This document shows positions 1-6,604 of a stretch of DNA of 7,938 bases, one piece after another. The DNA is from an uncultured bacterium (GTDB lineage Bacteria; Bacillota; Clostridia; Lachnospirales; Lachnospiraceae): NCBI GenBank assembly GCA_905214365.1, contig CAJMMH010000125.1, forward strand, positions 1 to 7,938, in the 5' to 3' direction. The notes under the pieces are model-generated. The model ran no database searches and was not told where the DNA came from. It saw only the letters and a program-made list of their open reading frames with translations. A program made the position numbers and the translations under genes. The first letter of the stretch is position 1. Every line of letters begins with the position of its first letter.

Positions 1-168
1 GAATATATGCTTGCGCTGAGAAAGGAAGGCGCAATGTGGGGGCCAGATCTGCCGTATTTGCTGACCGGCATTCTGAATGCGCATCCGTCTTCTGCAATTC
101 GCTTCATTAAGGAAGGAAGAACCGACTATACAGCGTTTGAACAGGAACTTCTGGATAACGTTCTGTGA
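1..168 (+). CDS. C-terminal fragment, probable HMGL-like aldolase-domain protein
   Basis: An open frame enters from the left edge and stops at TGA 166-168, giving the last 55 residues of a larger protein. The visible tail contains WGPDLPYLLTG, ILNAHPSSAI and RTDYTAF. This resembles the C-terminus of a clostridial TIM-barrel family related to HMG-CoA lyase and 4-hydroxy-2-oxovalerate aldolase, where a W-G-x-x-x-P-Y-x-L-T-G stretch is followed by N-x-H-P and a short acidic tail. The resemblance is from memory of the family; the catalytic barrel and its metal ligands lie outside the window, so the reaction cannot be judged. In related bacteria such proteins often sit in surface-polysaccharide regions, which would fit the LCP gene next door, but the promoter at 236-264 suggests that gene is transcribed separately. 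No clear terminator follows. Confidence 0.5.
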   Translation, partial: EYMLALRKEGAMWGPDLPYLLTGILNAHPSSAIRFIKEGRTDYTAFEQELLDNVL

Positions 169-196
169 AAAATTCTGTTCTTAACCGATAAATGTG

Positions 197-233
197 CTCT
201 CGGAATGGCAGGTATGCGCGCTTTTTCCGGGAG
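197..233 (+). other. Imperfect hairpin between the aldolase-like gene and the lcp promoter
   Basis: CTCTCGGAA (197-205) can pair with TTCCGGGAG (225-233) over nine positions, one of them G-U, around a 19-nt loop. It ends three bases before the lcp -35 box. No T-run follows the 3' arm, so it is not a standard intrinsic terminator; it may be a weak transcript-end stem or mere chance. Confidence 0.25.
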
Positions 234-235
234 AC

Positions 236-264
236 TTGACACGGCTTCTTATTTGTGGTATCTT
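236..264 (+). promoter_or_regulatory. Sigma-A type promoter for the LCP gene
   Basis: TTGACA (236-241) is a perfect -35 box. A 17-bp spacer leads to TATCTT (259-264), preceded by TGG (256-258), an extended -10. Transcription should start near 270-272, leaving an 85-nt leader before the GTG start. The spacing and match make this one of the two best promoters in the window. Confidence 0.65.
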
Positions 265-343
265 TCAGAAGATAAGGAATATCAAAATTTGACGGAACTG
301 ACCTGCGGCGATTGTCGGAAGTAACGGAGGTTTCGAAAAAGAA

Positions 344-349
344 GAGAGG
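344..349 (+). promoter_or_regulatory. Ribosome binding site that selects GTG 356 for the LCP gene
   Basis: GAGAGG (344-349) lies six bases before GTG 356 but directly abuts TTG 350, the first in-frame start-like codon. Normal Shine-Dalgarno spacing therefore favours GTG 356. A second purine-rich match, ACGGAGG at 324-330, is too far upstream of either codon. Confidence 0.6.
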
Positions 350-355
350 TTGCGT

Positions 356-1441
356 GTGAGTAAAAACAAGAGAAAGAGCGGGAAATGGAAGACTGTCCTT
401 CTGGCTGTTGTTGCTGTTCTTGTGATTCTGATTGCTGCAGGACTGGCTACGGGTTATGTCGTACTTCAGTATTACTATAAGTCCAGCAACCATGTGAATG
501 ACAGTGATGTGACGATGGATGTGGACTATCTGGATAAGGCAAAAGAGGAAGGAGCGATTGACGAGGGAGATCTTGCAACGTTGGATTCCGATGAAGCAAA
601 TGAAGTAGCGGCGAAGATGGAGGCAGCAAAAGCAGCGATTACAGGAGATGCATCTTTGACCGATGGCTGTTACAGTCTGCTTCTGATCGGAACGGACCGC
701 CGGACCAAGGACTGGTACGGAAATTCCGACGCGATGATTCTTCTGACTATTAACAAGAACACAAAGACGATTTACCTGACTTCGTTTATGCGTGACCTGT
801 ATGCCAACATTGCCAATGTTGGTGTCAGAAAGCTGAACGCAGCGCATGCGATCGGCGGTGGTCCGCTGTTAGTTTCCACCATTGAGTCGAACTATGCGGT
901 TGCGATTGATAATTACGCATCGGTTGATTTTGACTCTATGTCAATAATCATTGATCTGGTTGGCGGTGTGGATCTGGATCTCAATACGGAAGAAGCAAAG
1001 TGGGCTAATATGTATATTGACGAGATTTGCAAGCTTCAGGGCAAAGATCCATCCCAGTATTATATGCAGGGCGGCGGAGCTACCCATATGAATGGAATTC
1101 AGGCGGTCAGCTATGCCCGTGTCCGCTATACCGGAAATTCCGATTATGAGCGTACCAACCGTCAGAGAAAGGTTCTGATGGCGATTATTGGCAAGGCACA
1201 GCAGATGGGAGTCGTAGATCTGACCAATATCGTGAATAATGTCGTTCCGATGATTACCCACAACCTGGATCAGGGAACCATTCTGTCGCTGATTTCCCAG
1301 ATCCCGGATCTGTTAGGCTACAATCTGGTATCAGACCGTGTGCCGTACGATAATCTGTACTACAGCAGCAATGAGATGCTGATTCCGGATTTTGAGCAGA
1401 CAATTGCACGCCTGCACGCGACAATCTATGCAAAGGAATAA
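356..1441 (+). CDS. LytR-CpsA-Psr (LCP) family cell-wall polymer transferase
   Basis: LCP enzymes work on the outer face of the membrane, moving undecaprenyl-pyrophosphate-linked anionic or capsular polymers onto peptidoglycan. The 361-residue product has a basic cytoplasmic start (KNKRKSGKWK), one hydrophobic anchor at about residues 14-38, an acidic charged linker at about 48-98 (DSDVTMDVDY, DEANEVAAKM), then the LCP domain at about 105-275. Family landmarks are LLLIGTDRR, NSDAMILLTIN, TSFMRDLY, KLNAAHAIGG, and the late Arg-rich signature YARVRYTGNSDYERTNRQR, which supplies the Arg and Asp residues that bind the pyrophosphate and metal in known structures. It lacks the extra C-terminal LytR_C domain of some relatives and ends soon after the core. 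The start is set to GTG 356 from the ribosome site. It has its own promoter and terminator, so it is probably monocistronic. Which polymer it transfers cannot be read from the sequence. Confidence 0.93.
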   Translation: MSKNKRKSGKWKTVLLAVVAVLVILIAAGLATGYVVLQYYYKSSNHVNDSDVTMDVDYLDKAKEEGAIDEGDLATLDSDEANEVAAKMEAAKAAITGDASLTDGCYSLLLIGTDRRTKDWYGNSDAMILLTINKNTKTIYLTSFMRDLYANIANVGVRKLNAAHAIGGGPLLVSTIESNYAVAIDNYASVDFDSMSIIIDLVGGVDLDLNTEEAKWANMYIDEICKLQGKDPSQYYMQGGGATHMNGIQAVSYARVRYTGNSDYERTNRQRKVLMAIIGKAQQMGVVDLTNIVNNVVPMITHNLDQGTILSLISQIPDLLGYNLVSDRVPYDNLYYSSNEMLIPDFEQTIARLHATIYAKE

Positions 1442-1498
1442 TCGCGGGAAACCGAAATAAAAACGGACATGTTTGTTTTCACAGACATTGTTCAATAG

Positions 1499-1545
1499 AA
1501 AAAAACCGGAGCACTGGCCATGTGGTCGGCTGGCTTCGGTTTTTT
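1499..1545 (+). terminator. Intrinsic terminator of the LCP gene
   Basis: An A-rich run and CCGGAGC (1506-1512) pair with GGCTTCGG (1533-1539, one G-U), followed by six T's (1540-1545). A small inner stem, GGCC 1516-1519 with GGTC 1524-1527, may cap the hairpin. It begins 58 bases after the LCP stop codon. The A-run paired to the T-run suggests it could also act weakly on the other strand, but no minus-strand gene approaches it. Confidence 0.85.
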
Positions 1546-1672
1546 GTTTCATAGAAAATTATGATTATGAAATAAAAACTCTCCGTGCAGAAACGCATTG
1601 TGGTAAAAGGGAAGAATGTCAAAAAAGCGCTCTGCCATAAAATTGTTTTTGAAAAGACTAACAGAAAATAAA

Positions 1673-1699
1673 TTAGCAGCCAATACAAATGAGTGCTAA
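1673..1699. promoter_or_regulatory. CIRCE operator (HrcA binding site) upstream of clpB
   Basis: TTAGCAGCC (1673-1681), nine bases, then GAGTGCTAA (1691-1699). The established CIRCE consensus is TTAGCACTC-N9-GAGTGCTAA, so the right arm is perfect, the spacing exact, and the left arm matches at seven of nine positions. HrcA, whose activity is set by free GroEL, represses through this site in Firmicutes. It lies 27 bases upstream of the recognised -35 box, further upstream than is usual for CIRCE, which commonly overlaps the promoter or start site. No CtsR heptad repeat was found nearby. Confidence 0.85.
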
Positions 1700-1726
1700 A
1701 ATTTTTGAAAAACTCAGAAAAAACAC

Positions 1727-1754
1727 TTGACGAATTCAAAAAATGTGGTATAGT
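1727..1754 (+). promoter_or_regulatory. Sigma-A type promoter of clpB with extended -10
   Basis: TTGACG (1727-1732), a 16-bp spacer, then TATAGT (1749-1754) preceded by TGTGG, giving an extended -10. Transcription should begin near 1760-1762, so the clpB message would carry a leader of about 250 nt. The TGTGG-TAT context closely resembles that of the lcp promoter (256-264). No convincing second promoter was found between the lcp terminator and the CIRCE site. Confidence 0.75.
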
Positions 1755-1849
1755 AATAACAGAACGGTTGTTATACAGCATATAGAACAAAAACATGTCA
1801 TAACAGCAGTTCCTGAACATGAAACCAACGATTCCTTAACAAATCAAGG

Positions 1850-1948
1850 AAGTCCCCTGCTTCCATTGCGAAGAGCAATAAGCAGTGGGTGGGGACTTGC
1901 TTGTATCAGGAGGGGTACAAGCCCATCCTGATAAACTGCGAAGCAGTT
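1850..1948 (+). promoter_or_regulatory. Structured 5' leader of clpB with two competing hairpins
   Basis: The part of the leader between the outer repeat stem and the third hairpin can fold in two exclusive ways. One pairs GCTTGTA (1899-1905) with TACAAGC (1916-1922). The other pairs TATCAGGA (1904-1911) with TCCTGATA (1926-1933), extended inward by GGG 1912-1914 with CCC 1922-1924. They share bases 1904-1905. No T-run follows either, so a transcription attenuator is unlikely; a translational or stability role is possible but is inference only. Confidence 0.4.
1880..1947 (+). repeat. 7-bp direct repeats flanking the 61-bp block unique to copy A
   Basis: AAGCAGT occurs at 1880-1886 and again at 1941-1947, exactly 61 bases apart. 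Copy B has a single AAGCAGT at the equivalent point and otherwise no length change, as expected if recombination or slippage between the two repeats removed the block, or if a duplication-type insertion added it. Confidence 0.75.
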
Positions 1949-1996
1949 ATTTGGTTATGAGCAAGTAGTGAAGCGGATTGCGAATATCTGCTTGAC

Positions 1997-2004
1997 AAAG
2001 GAGG
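1997..2004 (+). promoter_or_regulatory. Strong ribosome binding site fixing the clpB start at ATG 2013
   Basis: AAAGGAGG (1997-2004) lies eight bases before ATG 2013. The reading frame stays open upstream to GTG 1968, but that extension of 15 codons is encoded by the repeat element, precedes the ribosome site, and is absent from normal ClpB N-termini. Confidence 0.9.
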
Positions 2005-2012
2005 CATGGCGT

Positions 2013-4625
2013 ATGAATATTAATAAATTTACCCAGAAATCTATGCAGGCCGTACAGGACTGCGAGAAGCTGGCATATGAATATGGCAATCAGGAAATTG
2101 ATCAGGAGCATCTGCTTGCAGCTCTGCTTCGCCAGGAAGACAGTCTGCTTGCCAAGCTGATTACCAAGATGGAGATTCAGCTGGAGTACTTTTCCAATCG
2201 TGTGGATCAGGACTTGGAAAAGAAAGTAAAGGTATCTGGTTCCGGAGCGGGGCAGCACTACGTCAGCAATGCGCTGAACAAGGTGCTTGTCAGCGCGGAG
2301 GACGAGGCCAAGGCGATGGGAGACGAGTATGTTTCTGTTGAGCATCTGGTGCTCGCGCTGATCCGTTATCCGAACCCGGCCGTAAAGGAGTTGTTCCGCG
2401 AGTTCGGCATTACCAGAGAGCGTTTCCTTCAGGCACTTTCAACGGTAAGAGGAAATCAGAGAGTGACAACGGATAATCCGGAGGCAACCTATGACACCCT
2501 GAATAAGTATGGTCAGGATTTGGTAGAGAAGGCAAGGGATCATAAGCTCGATCCGGTTATTGGCCGTGACAGCGAAATCCGAAATGTGATTCGTATTTTG
2601 TCAAGAAAGACCAAGAATAATCCGGTTCTGATTGGTGAACCAGGCGTTGGTAAAACAGCAGTTGTTGAGGGCCTGGCGCAGCGGATTGTCCGCGGCGATG
2701 TGCCGGAGGGACTGAAAGATAAGACCATCTTTTCTCTGGATATGGGCGCGCTGGTTGCGGGTGCAAAGTACCGCGGCGAATTTGAAGAGCGTCTGAAAGC
2801 GGTTCTTGAGGAAGTCAGAAAGAGTGAAGGCAAGGTCATTCTTTTCATTGATGAGCTTCACCTGATTGTCGGAGCGGGCAAGACAGACGGCGCTATGGAT
2901 GCCGGCAATATGCTGAAACCGATGCTGGCAAGAGGTGAACTTCACTGCATCGGTGCGACTACGCTGGATGAGTACCGTAAATACATTGAAAAGGATCCGG
3001 CGCTGGAGCGCCGTTTCCAGCCGGTTCTGGTTGATGAGCCGACCGTTGAGGATACGATTTCGATTCTGAGAGGATTAAAGGAGCGCTATGAGGTTTACCA
3101 CAAAGTAAAGATCACAGACTCCGCGTTAGTTGCGGCGGCAACGCTTTCGAGCCGTTACATTTCCGACCGGTTTCTTCCGGATAAGGCAATTGATCTGGTG
3201 GATGAGGCATGCGCCCTTGTCAAGACTGAGATGGATTCCCTTCCGGCAGAGCTGGATGAGCTGCAGCGTAAGATCATGCAATTGGAGATCGAGGAGGCAG
3301 CGTTAAAGAAGGAAACAGATCATCTGTCCATGGAGCGCTTGGAAGCCCTGCAGACTGAGCTTGCAGAGAAGCGTGAGGACTTTGCAAACCGCAAGGCACA
3401 ATGGGACAATGAGAAGGCTTCTGTTGAGAAGCTGAGCAAGCTGCGTGAAGAGATTGAATCTGTTCATACGCAGATTGCGCAGGCGCAGCAGAAGTATGAC
3501 CTGAACAAGGCAGCAGAGCTTCAGTACGGCCGTCTGCCGCAGCTGGAGAAGCAGCTGGCAGCGGAAGAGGAAAAGACGAAGAATCAGGATCTGTCGCTGG
3601 TTCATGAAGCGGTAACTGAGGATGAGATCTGCAGGATCATCTCCCGCTGGACCGGCATTCCGGTTGCAAAGCTGACTGAAAGTGAGCGCAGCAAGATCCT
3701 TCATCTGGATGAAGAGCTTCACAGAAGAGTAGTCGGCCAGGATGAGGGCGTACAGAAGGTAACAGAAGCAATCCTTCGCTCTAAAGCCGGAATCAAGGAT
3801 CCGACCAAGCCGATCGGAAGCTTTCTGTTCCTTGGACCTACTGGTGTCGGCAAAACGGAACTTGCGAAAGCGTTGGCGCAGAGTCTGTTTGACGATGAAA
3901 ACAACATGGTTCGTATTGATATGAGTGAATATATGGAGAAGTATTCTGTCTCCCGTCTGATCGGTGCGCCGCCAGGATATGTCGGCTATGATGAGGGTGG
4001 CCAGCTAACTGAGGCAGTCAGAAGAAAACCGTACAGCGTTGTTCTGTTTGATGAGATCGAAAAGGCGCATCCGGATGTCTTCAATATCCTGCTGCAGGTA
4101 CTCGATGACGGCCGTATCACCGATTCTCAGGGCCGCACGGTGGACTTCAAGAATACCATCCTGATTATGACGTCCAATATCGGTTCCTCCTATCTGCTGG
4201 ATGGCATTGATGAAAGCGGAAATATCAAACCTGAGGCGGAAGCCGCGGTTATGAATGACCTGAGAGGACATTTCCGTCCGGAGTTTTTGAACCGCCTGGA
4301 TGAAATCATTCTCTTCAAGCCGCTGACTAAGGATAACATCGGAGGCATCATCAAACTGATGATGGCTGATGTGAACCGCCGTCTGGAGGATCGTGACATC
4401 AAGATTGAGCTGACACCGGAAGCAGAAAGCTATATCATTGAGAATGGCTACGACCCGGTTTACGGCGCACGTCCGCTGAAGCGTTATCTGCAGAAAAACG
4501 TAGAGACGCTCGCAGCAAAGCTGATTCTTTCCGGCGATGTCAAGGGCCGCGATACGATTATGATCGGTGTCGGAGATAACGGCCTGTACGGATGGATTCG
4601 TCCATTTGCAGAGGTTGTTGAGTAA
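2013..4625 (+). CDS. clpB: ATP-dependent chaperone ClpB (protein disaggregase)
   Basis: ClpB is a cytoplasmic hexameric AAA+ machine that pulls polypeptides out of aggregates together with DnaK, DnaJ and GrpE. The 870-residue product has the family's usual length and order: Clp N-domain (about 1-145, starting MNINKFTQKS); first ATPase with Walker A GEPGVGKT (208-215), pore motif YRG (253-255), Walker B VILFIDE (275-281) and Arg-finger region ALERRFQ (330-336); long coiled-coil middle domain (about 405-525); SRWTGIPV (544-551); second ATPase with Walker A GPTGVGKT (608-615), pore loop GYVG (655-658), Walker B VVLFDE (676-681), FRPEFLNRLDE (754-764), and sensor-2 GARPLKR (818-824). The long middle domain separates it from ClpC, ClpE and ClpA, and I see no ClpP-docking IGF-type loop. 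All catalytic motifs look intact. Regulation: CIRCE operator plus sigma-A promoter upstream, long structured leader, own terminator. No partner chaperone gene lies in the window. Confidence 0.98.
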   Translation: MNINKFTQKSMQAVQDCEKLAYEYGNQEIDQEHLLAALLRQEDSLLAKLITKMEIQLEYFSNRVDQDLEKKVKVSGSGAGQHYVSNALNKVLVSAEDEAKAMGDEYVSVEHLVLALIRYPNPAVKELFREFGITRERFLQALSTVRGNQRVTTDNPEATYDTLNKYGQDLVEKARDHKLDPVIGRDSEIRNVIRILSRKTKNNPVLIGEPGVGKTAVVEGLAQRIVRGDVPEGLKDKTIFSLDMGALVAGAKYRGEFEERLKAVLEEVRKSEGKVILFIDELHLIVGAGKTDGAMDAGNMLKPMLARGELHCIGATTLDEYRKYIEKDPALERRFQPVLVDEPTVEDTISILRGLKERYEVYHKVKITDSALVAAATLSSRYISDRFLPDKAIDLVDEACALVKTEMDSLPAELDELQRKIMQLEIEEAALKKETDHLSMERLEALQTELAEKREDFANRKAQWDNEKASVEKLSKLREEIESVHTQIAQAQQKYDLNKAAELQYGRLPQLEKQLAAEEEKTKNQDLSLVHEAVTEDEICRIISRWTGIPVAKLTESERSKILHLDEELHRRVVGQDEGVQKVTEAILRSKAGIKDPTKPIGSFLFLGPTGVGKTELAKALAQSLFDDENNMVRIDMSEYMEKYSVSRLIGAPPGYVGYDEGGQLTEAVRRKPYSVVLFDEIEKAHPDVFNILLQVLDDGRITDSQGRTVDFKNTILIMTSNIGSSYLLDGIDESGNIKPEAEAAVMNDLRGHFRPEFLNRLDEIILFKPLTKDNIGGIIKLMMADVNRRLEDRDIKIELTPEAESYIIENGYDPVYGARPLKRYLQKNVETLAAKLILSGDVKGRDTIMIGVGDNGLYGWIRPFAEVVE

Positions 4626-4678
4626 CGTCAGAAAACAAAAATCCATTTCTGTTTAAACATATCATAAACAGGAATCAG

Positions 4679-4725
4679 GCAGGCGGGTGCTGTCCGGGAG
4701 ACCGGGCAGCATCCGCTTGCTTTTT
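4679..4725 (+). terminator. Strong intrinsic terminator of clpB
   Basis: A 19-bp stem joins 4679-4697 to 4702-4720, with three G-U pairs and no mismatches, closed by a GAGA (GNRA) tetraloop and followed by TTTTT (4721-4725). It starts 53 bases after the clpB stop codon. Confidence 0.93.
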
Positions 4726-4745
4726 GCAGGTAAAAATAGTATACT
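4717..4745 (+). promoter_or_regulatory. Probable promoter of the MurE-type ligase gene
   Basis: TATACT (4740-4745) is a good -10 box. Seventeen bases upstream is TTGCTT (4717-4722), a weak -35 match that lies inside the 3' arm and T-run of the clpB terminator. Start near 4751 would leave a leader of about 120 nt with no clear regulatory fold. The strong terminator just upstream makes a separate promoter for the ligase gene necessary. Confidence 0.45.
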
Positions 4746-4874
4746 GAAACGTGTCCGAAAGGAAAAGACGTTTATGCCGCACAGAGATGCGAAAAAAGAA
4801 TCATGCGGACGAGTTCTGTGCCGATGAAACGCCGGAAACAGACGGCATGAGAACCAAACGGAAGGGTTTAGAAA

Positions 4875-6488
4875 ATGAAGATAAAAGATTTGCTGAAGGG
4901 ACTGGAGTATACCTGGCTTCAGGGAGATGAAGAAACAGAAGTAACCGGGATCTGCCATGATAACCGGAAAATACAGCCGGGAGACGCGTTTTTATGCATT
5001 ACAGGCGCGCGGTTTGATACGCATGATCTGGTGAAGGAACTGGCGTCGCAGGGAGCGGCTCTGCTGGTTGTGGAGAAGGATGTAGAGCTTCCGGAAGGGA
5101 CGGCGGCAATCCGTGTCGCGGATACTAGGGCAGTCAGCCCGTATCTGGCAGCTGCCTTTTACGGTCATCCGGCAAAGAAGCTTCTGACGGTCGGGATTAC
5201 TGGCTCCAAGGGCAAAACAACGACTACCCATATGCTTGCGGATATTTTCCGCTGCGCCGGTTTCCGAACCGGAACCATCGGTACAAACGGTGCGATTCTT
5301 CCCCATACCGGCTGTTCTTATGAGGACATTCCGGGAGCGGAGGAAGAGCAGGCTGTTCCGTGTGCGGAGACGCCGGGTTATGACTGCTATGAGCTGTCCA
5401 ACACGACACCTGACGCGATGGAAGTGCAGCGTTACCTGGCAATGATGGTAAAGGCAGGCTGTACCCATGCAGTTATTGAGGTTTCCTCCCAGGGCATGAA
5501 GCAGCACCGGACGGATGGATTTACGTTTGACTACGGCATCTGGACCAACATTGAGACCGGAGATCATATCGGACCGAACGAGCACAAGGACTTTGAAGAG
5601 TATATGACATGCAAGGCGATGCTGCTCAATCACAGCCGCATCGGATTTATGAATTGCGATGATTCACACGCGGAGGCATTTCGGAGCCATGTGACGATGA
5701 GCGACGGAAGCGACGGCAGGGAGAAGCAGCTGTATACCTTCGGGTGCGCGGACAATGCCGATTACCGAGCGTTTGATCTGACGGACAGCTTTGATGAGGC
5801 AACCGGCCGGCCTGGAATCGCATTTGATGTGGATGGGCTGGCAAAAGAGCATCTGCAGGTTAATCTGCCGGGCGATTTCAATATGTACAATGCGTTAGCG
5901 GCAGTCTGTGTTGCCGCGCGTGAAGGGATTTCCAATGAAGCGATGAACCGTGCGCTGACGCATCTGCGCATCCGCGGCCGTTTTGACATTGTTTTCAACA
6001 ACGGGCATTTTCAGGTATGCGTGGATTTCGCGCATAACGGCTACAGCACGCGCAACCATCTGAAGGCACTGCGCGAGTATCGTCCGAAACGTCTGGTCTG
6101 CGTATTCGGAGCGGACGGAAACCGTTCTAAGTACCGCCGCTATGAAATGGGAGAAGCAAGTGCGCTGCTCGCGGATCTGAGCATTGTAACAGCAGGGCAC
6201 AACCGCTGGGAGACCTTTGACCAGATTCTTGCCGACATTCAGAAGGGAATTGATAAGGCAAAAGAGCAGAAAGGCGAGTCAGTTTCTTATCTGGTTATTC
6301 CCAACCGTGAAGATGCGATTCAATATGCAATCGAGCATGCCGAAGAGGGTGATATGATTACAATTATCGGACTTGGCCATGAGAGTTATCAGGAAGAAAA
6401 CGGAGTCAAGTATCCGCACAGCGATATTGAGTTCGCAAAGGCGTGCTGTAAAGAGCGGCAGGAAGCGGAAGCAAAGAACGCACAATGA
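4875..6488 (+). CDS. murE: MurE-type Mur ligase (UDP-MurNAc-tripeptide synthetase family), atypical
   Basis: MurE enzymes use ATP to add the third amino acid, usually meso-diaminopimelate or L-lysine, to UDP-MurNAc-L-Ala-D-Glu in the cytoplasm. The 537-residue product shows the three Mur domains: UDP-binding N-domain (about 1-100, with DNRKIQPGDAFLCITG); ATPase domain with P-loop GITGSKGKTTTT (107-118), NTTPDA (176-181), EVSSQG (202-207), GDHIGPNEH (229-237) and the probable carbamylated lysine K247 in YMTCKAML; then the C-domain with RIRGRFDIV (365-373), DFAHNG (384-389), FGADGNR (411-417) and GLGHESYQ (499-506). The DHIGP-EH and D-AHNG wording is closer to the streptococcal MurE branch than to E. 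coli MurE. The place of the DNPR, DNPA or DDPN substrate motif reads TAGHNRWETF (439-448), and canonical GKGHE reads GLGHE. Residues about 138-175 form a Cys-containing insertion; the protein is some 40-55 residues longer than usual. Ribosome site GGAAGGG 4860-4866, eight bases before ATG. It may be a second, specialised MurE paralogue. Confidence 0.85.
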   Translation: MKIKDLLKGLEYTWLQGDEETEVTGICHDNRKIQPGDAFLCITGARFDTHDLVKELASQGAALLVVEKDVELPEGTAAIRVADTRAVSPYLAAAFYGHPAKKLLTVGITGSKGKTTTTHMLADIFRCAGFRTGTIGTNGAILPHTGCSYEDIPGAEEEQAVPCAETPGYDCYELSNTTPDAMEVQRYLAMMVKAGCTHAVIEVSSQGMKQHRTDGFTFDYGIWTNIETGDHIGPNEHKDFEEYMTCKAMLLNHSRIGFMNCDDSHAEAFRSHVTMSDGSDGREKQLYTFGCADNADYRAFDLTDSFDEATGRPGIAFDVDGLAKEHLQVNLPGDFNMYNALAAVCVAAREGISNEAMNRALTHLRIRGRFDIVFNNGHFQVCVDFAHNGYSTRNHLKALREYRPKRLVCVFGADGNRSKYRRYEMGEASALLADLSIVTAGHNRWETFDQILADIQKGIDKAKEQKGESVSYLVIPNREDAIQYAIEHAEEGDMITIIGLGHESYQEENGVKYPHSDIEFAKACCKERQEAEAKNAQ

Positions 6489-6604
6489 CAGGGTCAGCGG
6501 CGAAATGGCCGGCGGATATCCGTCTTGGATGACCGGACAGAGGATGCAGCTGGCGGGCAGGAATGCAGCTTAAACAGCGTAATATAAATAGAAAAACAGA
6601 AAAG

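Larger units (their letters stand above)
1839..1996 (+). repeat. Dispersed repeat element, long copy A, in the clpB leader
   Basis: This 158-bp stretch recurs in inverted orientation at 6651-6747. Aligned in the same sense, the copies match at 89 of 97 positions, and copy A carries one extra 61-bp block (between the AAGCAGT repeats at 1880 and 1941). Similarity starts at ACAAATCAAGG and stops at TTGAC, immediately before the clpB ribosome site. I see no terminal inverted repeats, transposase, or clear target-site duplication, so it is not a recognisable insertion sequence. Predicted stems: AAGTCCCC 1850-1857 with GGGGACTT 1891-1898; TGCTT 1858-1862 with AAGCA 1880-1884; ATTGC 1865-1869 with GCAAT 1875-1879; AACTGC 1934-1939 with GCAGTT 1943-1948; GCGGAT 1973-1978 with ATCTGC 1986-1991, extended by CAA 1962-1964 with TTG 1992-1994. 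Confidence 0.85.

Noticed and set aside
1547..1572. TTTCATA ... TATGAAA inverted repeat after the LCP terminator
   Set aside because: Seven A-T-rich base pairs around a 12-nt loop in A-T-rich DNA are easily expected by chance, and no known operator matches.
1720..1745. CtsR heptad-repeat operator near the clpB promoter
   Set aside because: Only a single GTCAA-like half is present on the minus strand, with no second half at the required spacing.
1743..1931. 62-codon plus-strand frame overlapping the clpB promoter and repeat
   Set aside because: Its start codon lies between the -35 and -10 boxes, so the predicted transcript would not include it, it has no ribosome site, and the sequence is that of the repeat element.
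1839..1996. Insertion sequence or MITE
   Set aside because: No terminal inverted repeats at the similarity limits, no clear target-site duplication, and no transposase; mobility cannot be claimed from two copies.
1839..1996. CRISPR array
   Set aside because: No regularly spaced identical repeats with unique spacers; only two diverged copies more than 4.6 kb apart and inverted.
4774..4827. 17-codon plus-strand frame (starts MPHRDAKKES) in the leader of the Mur ligase gene
   Set aside because: Only a weak AGGA-type ribosome site at long spacing, no codon pattern suggestive of attenuation, and no following alternative hairpins; not supported as a leader peptide.
6544..6571. ATGCAGCT direct repeat downstream of the Mur ligase gene
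   Set aside because: Two 8-bp copies 20 bases apart with no further context; no support for a function.
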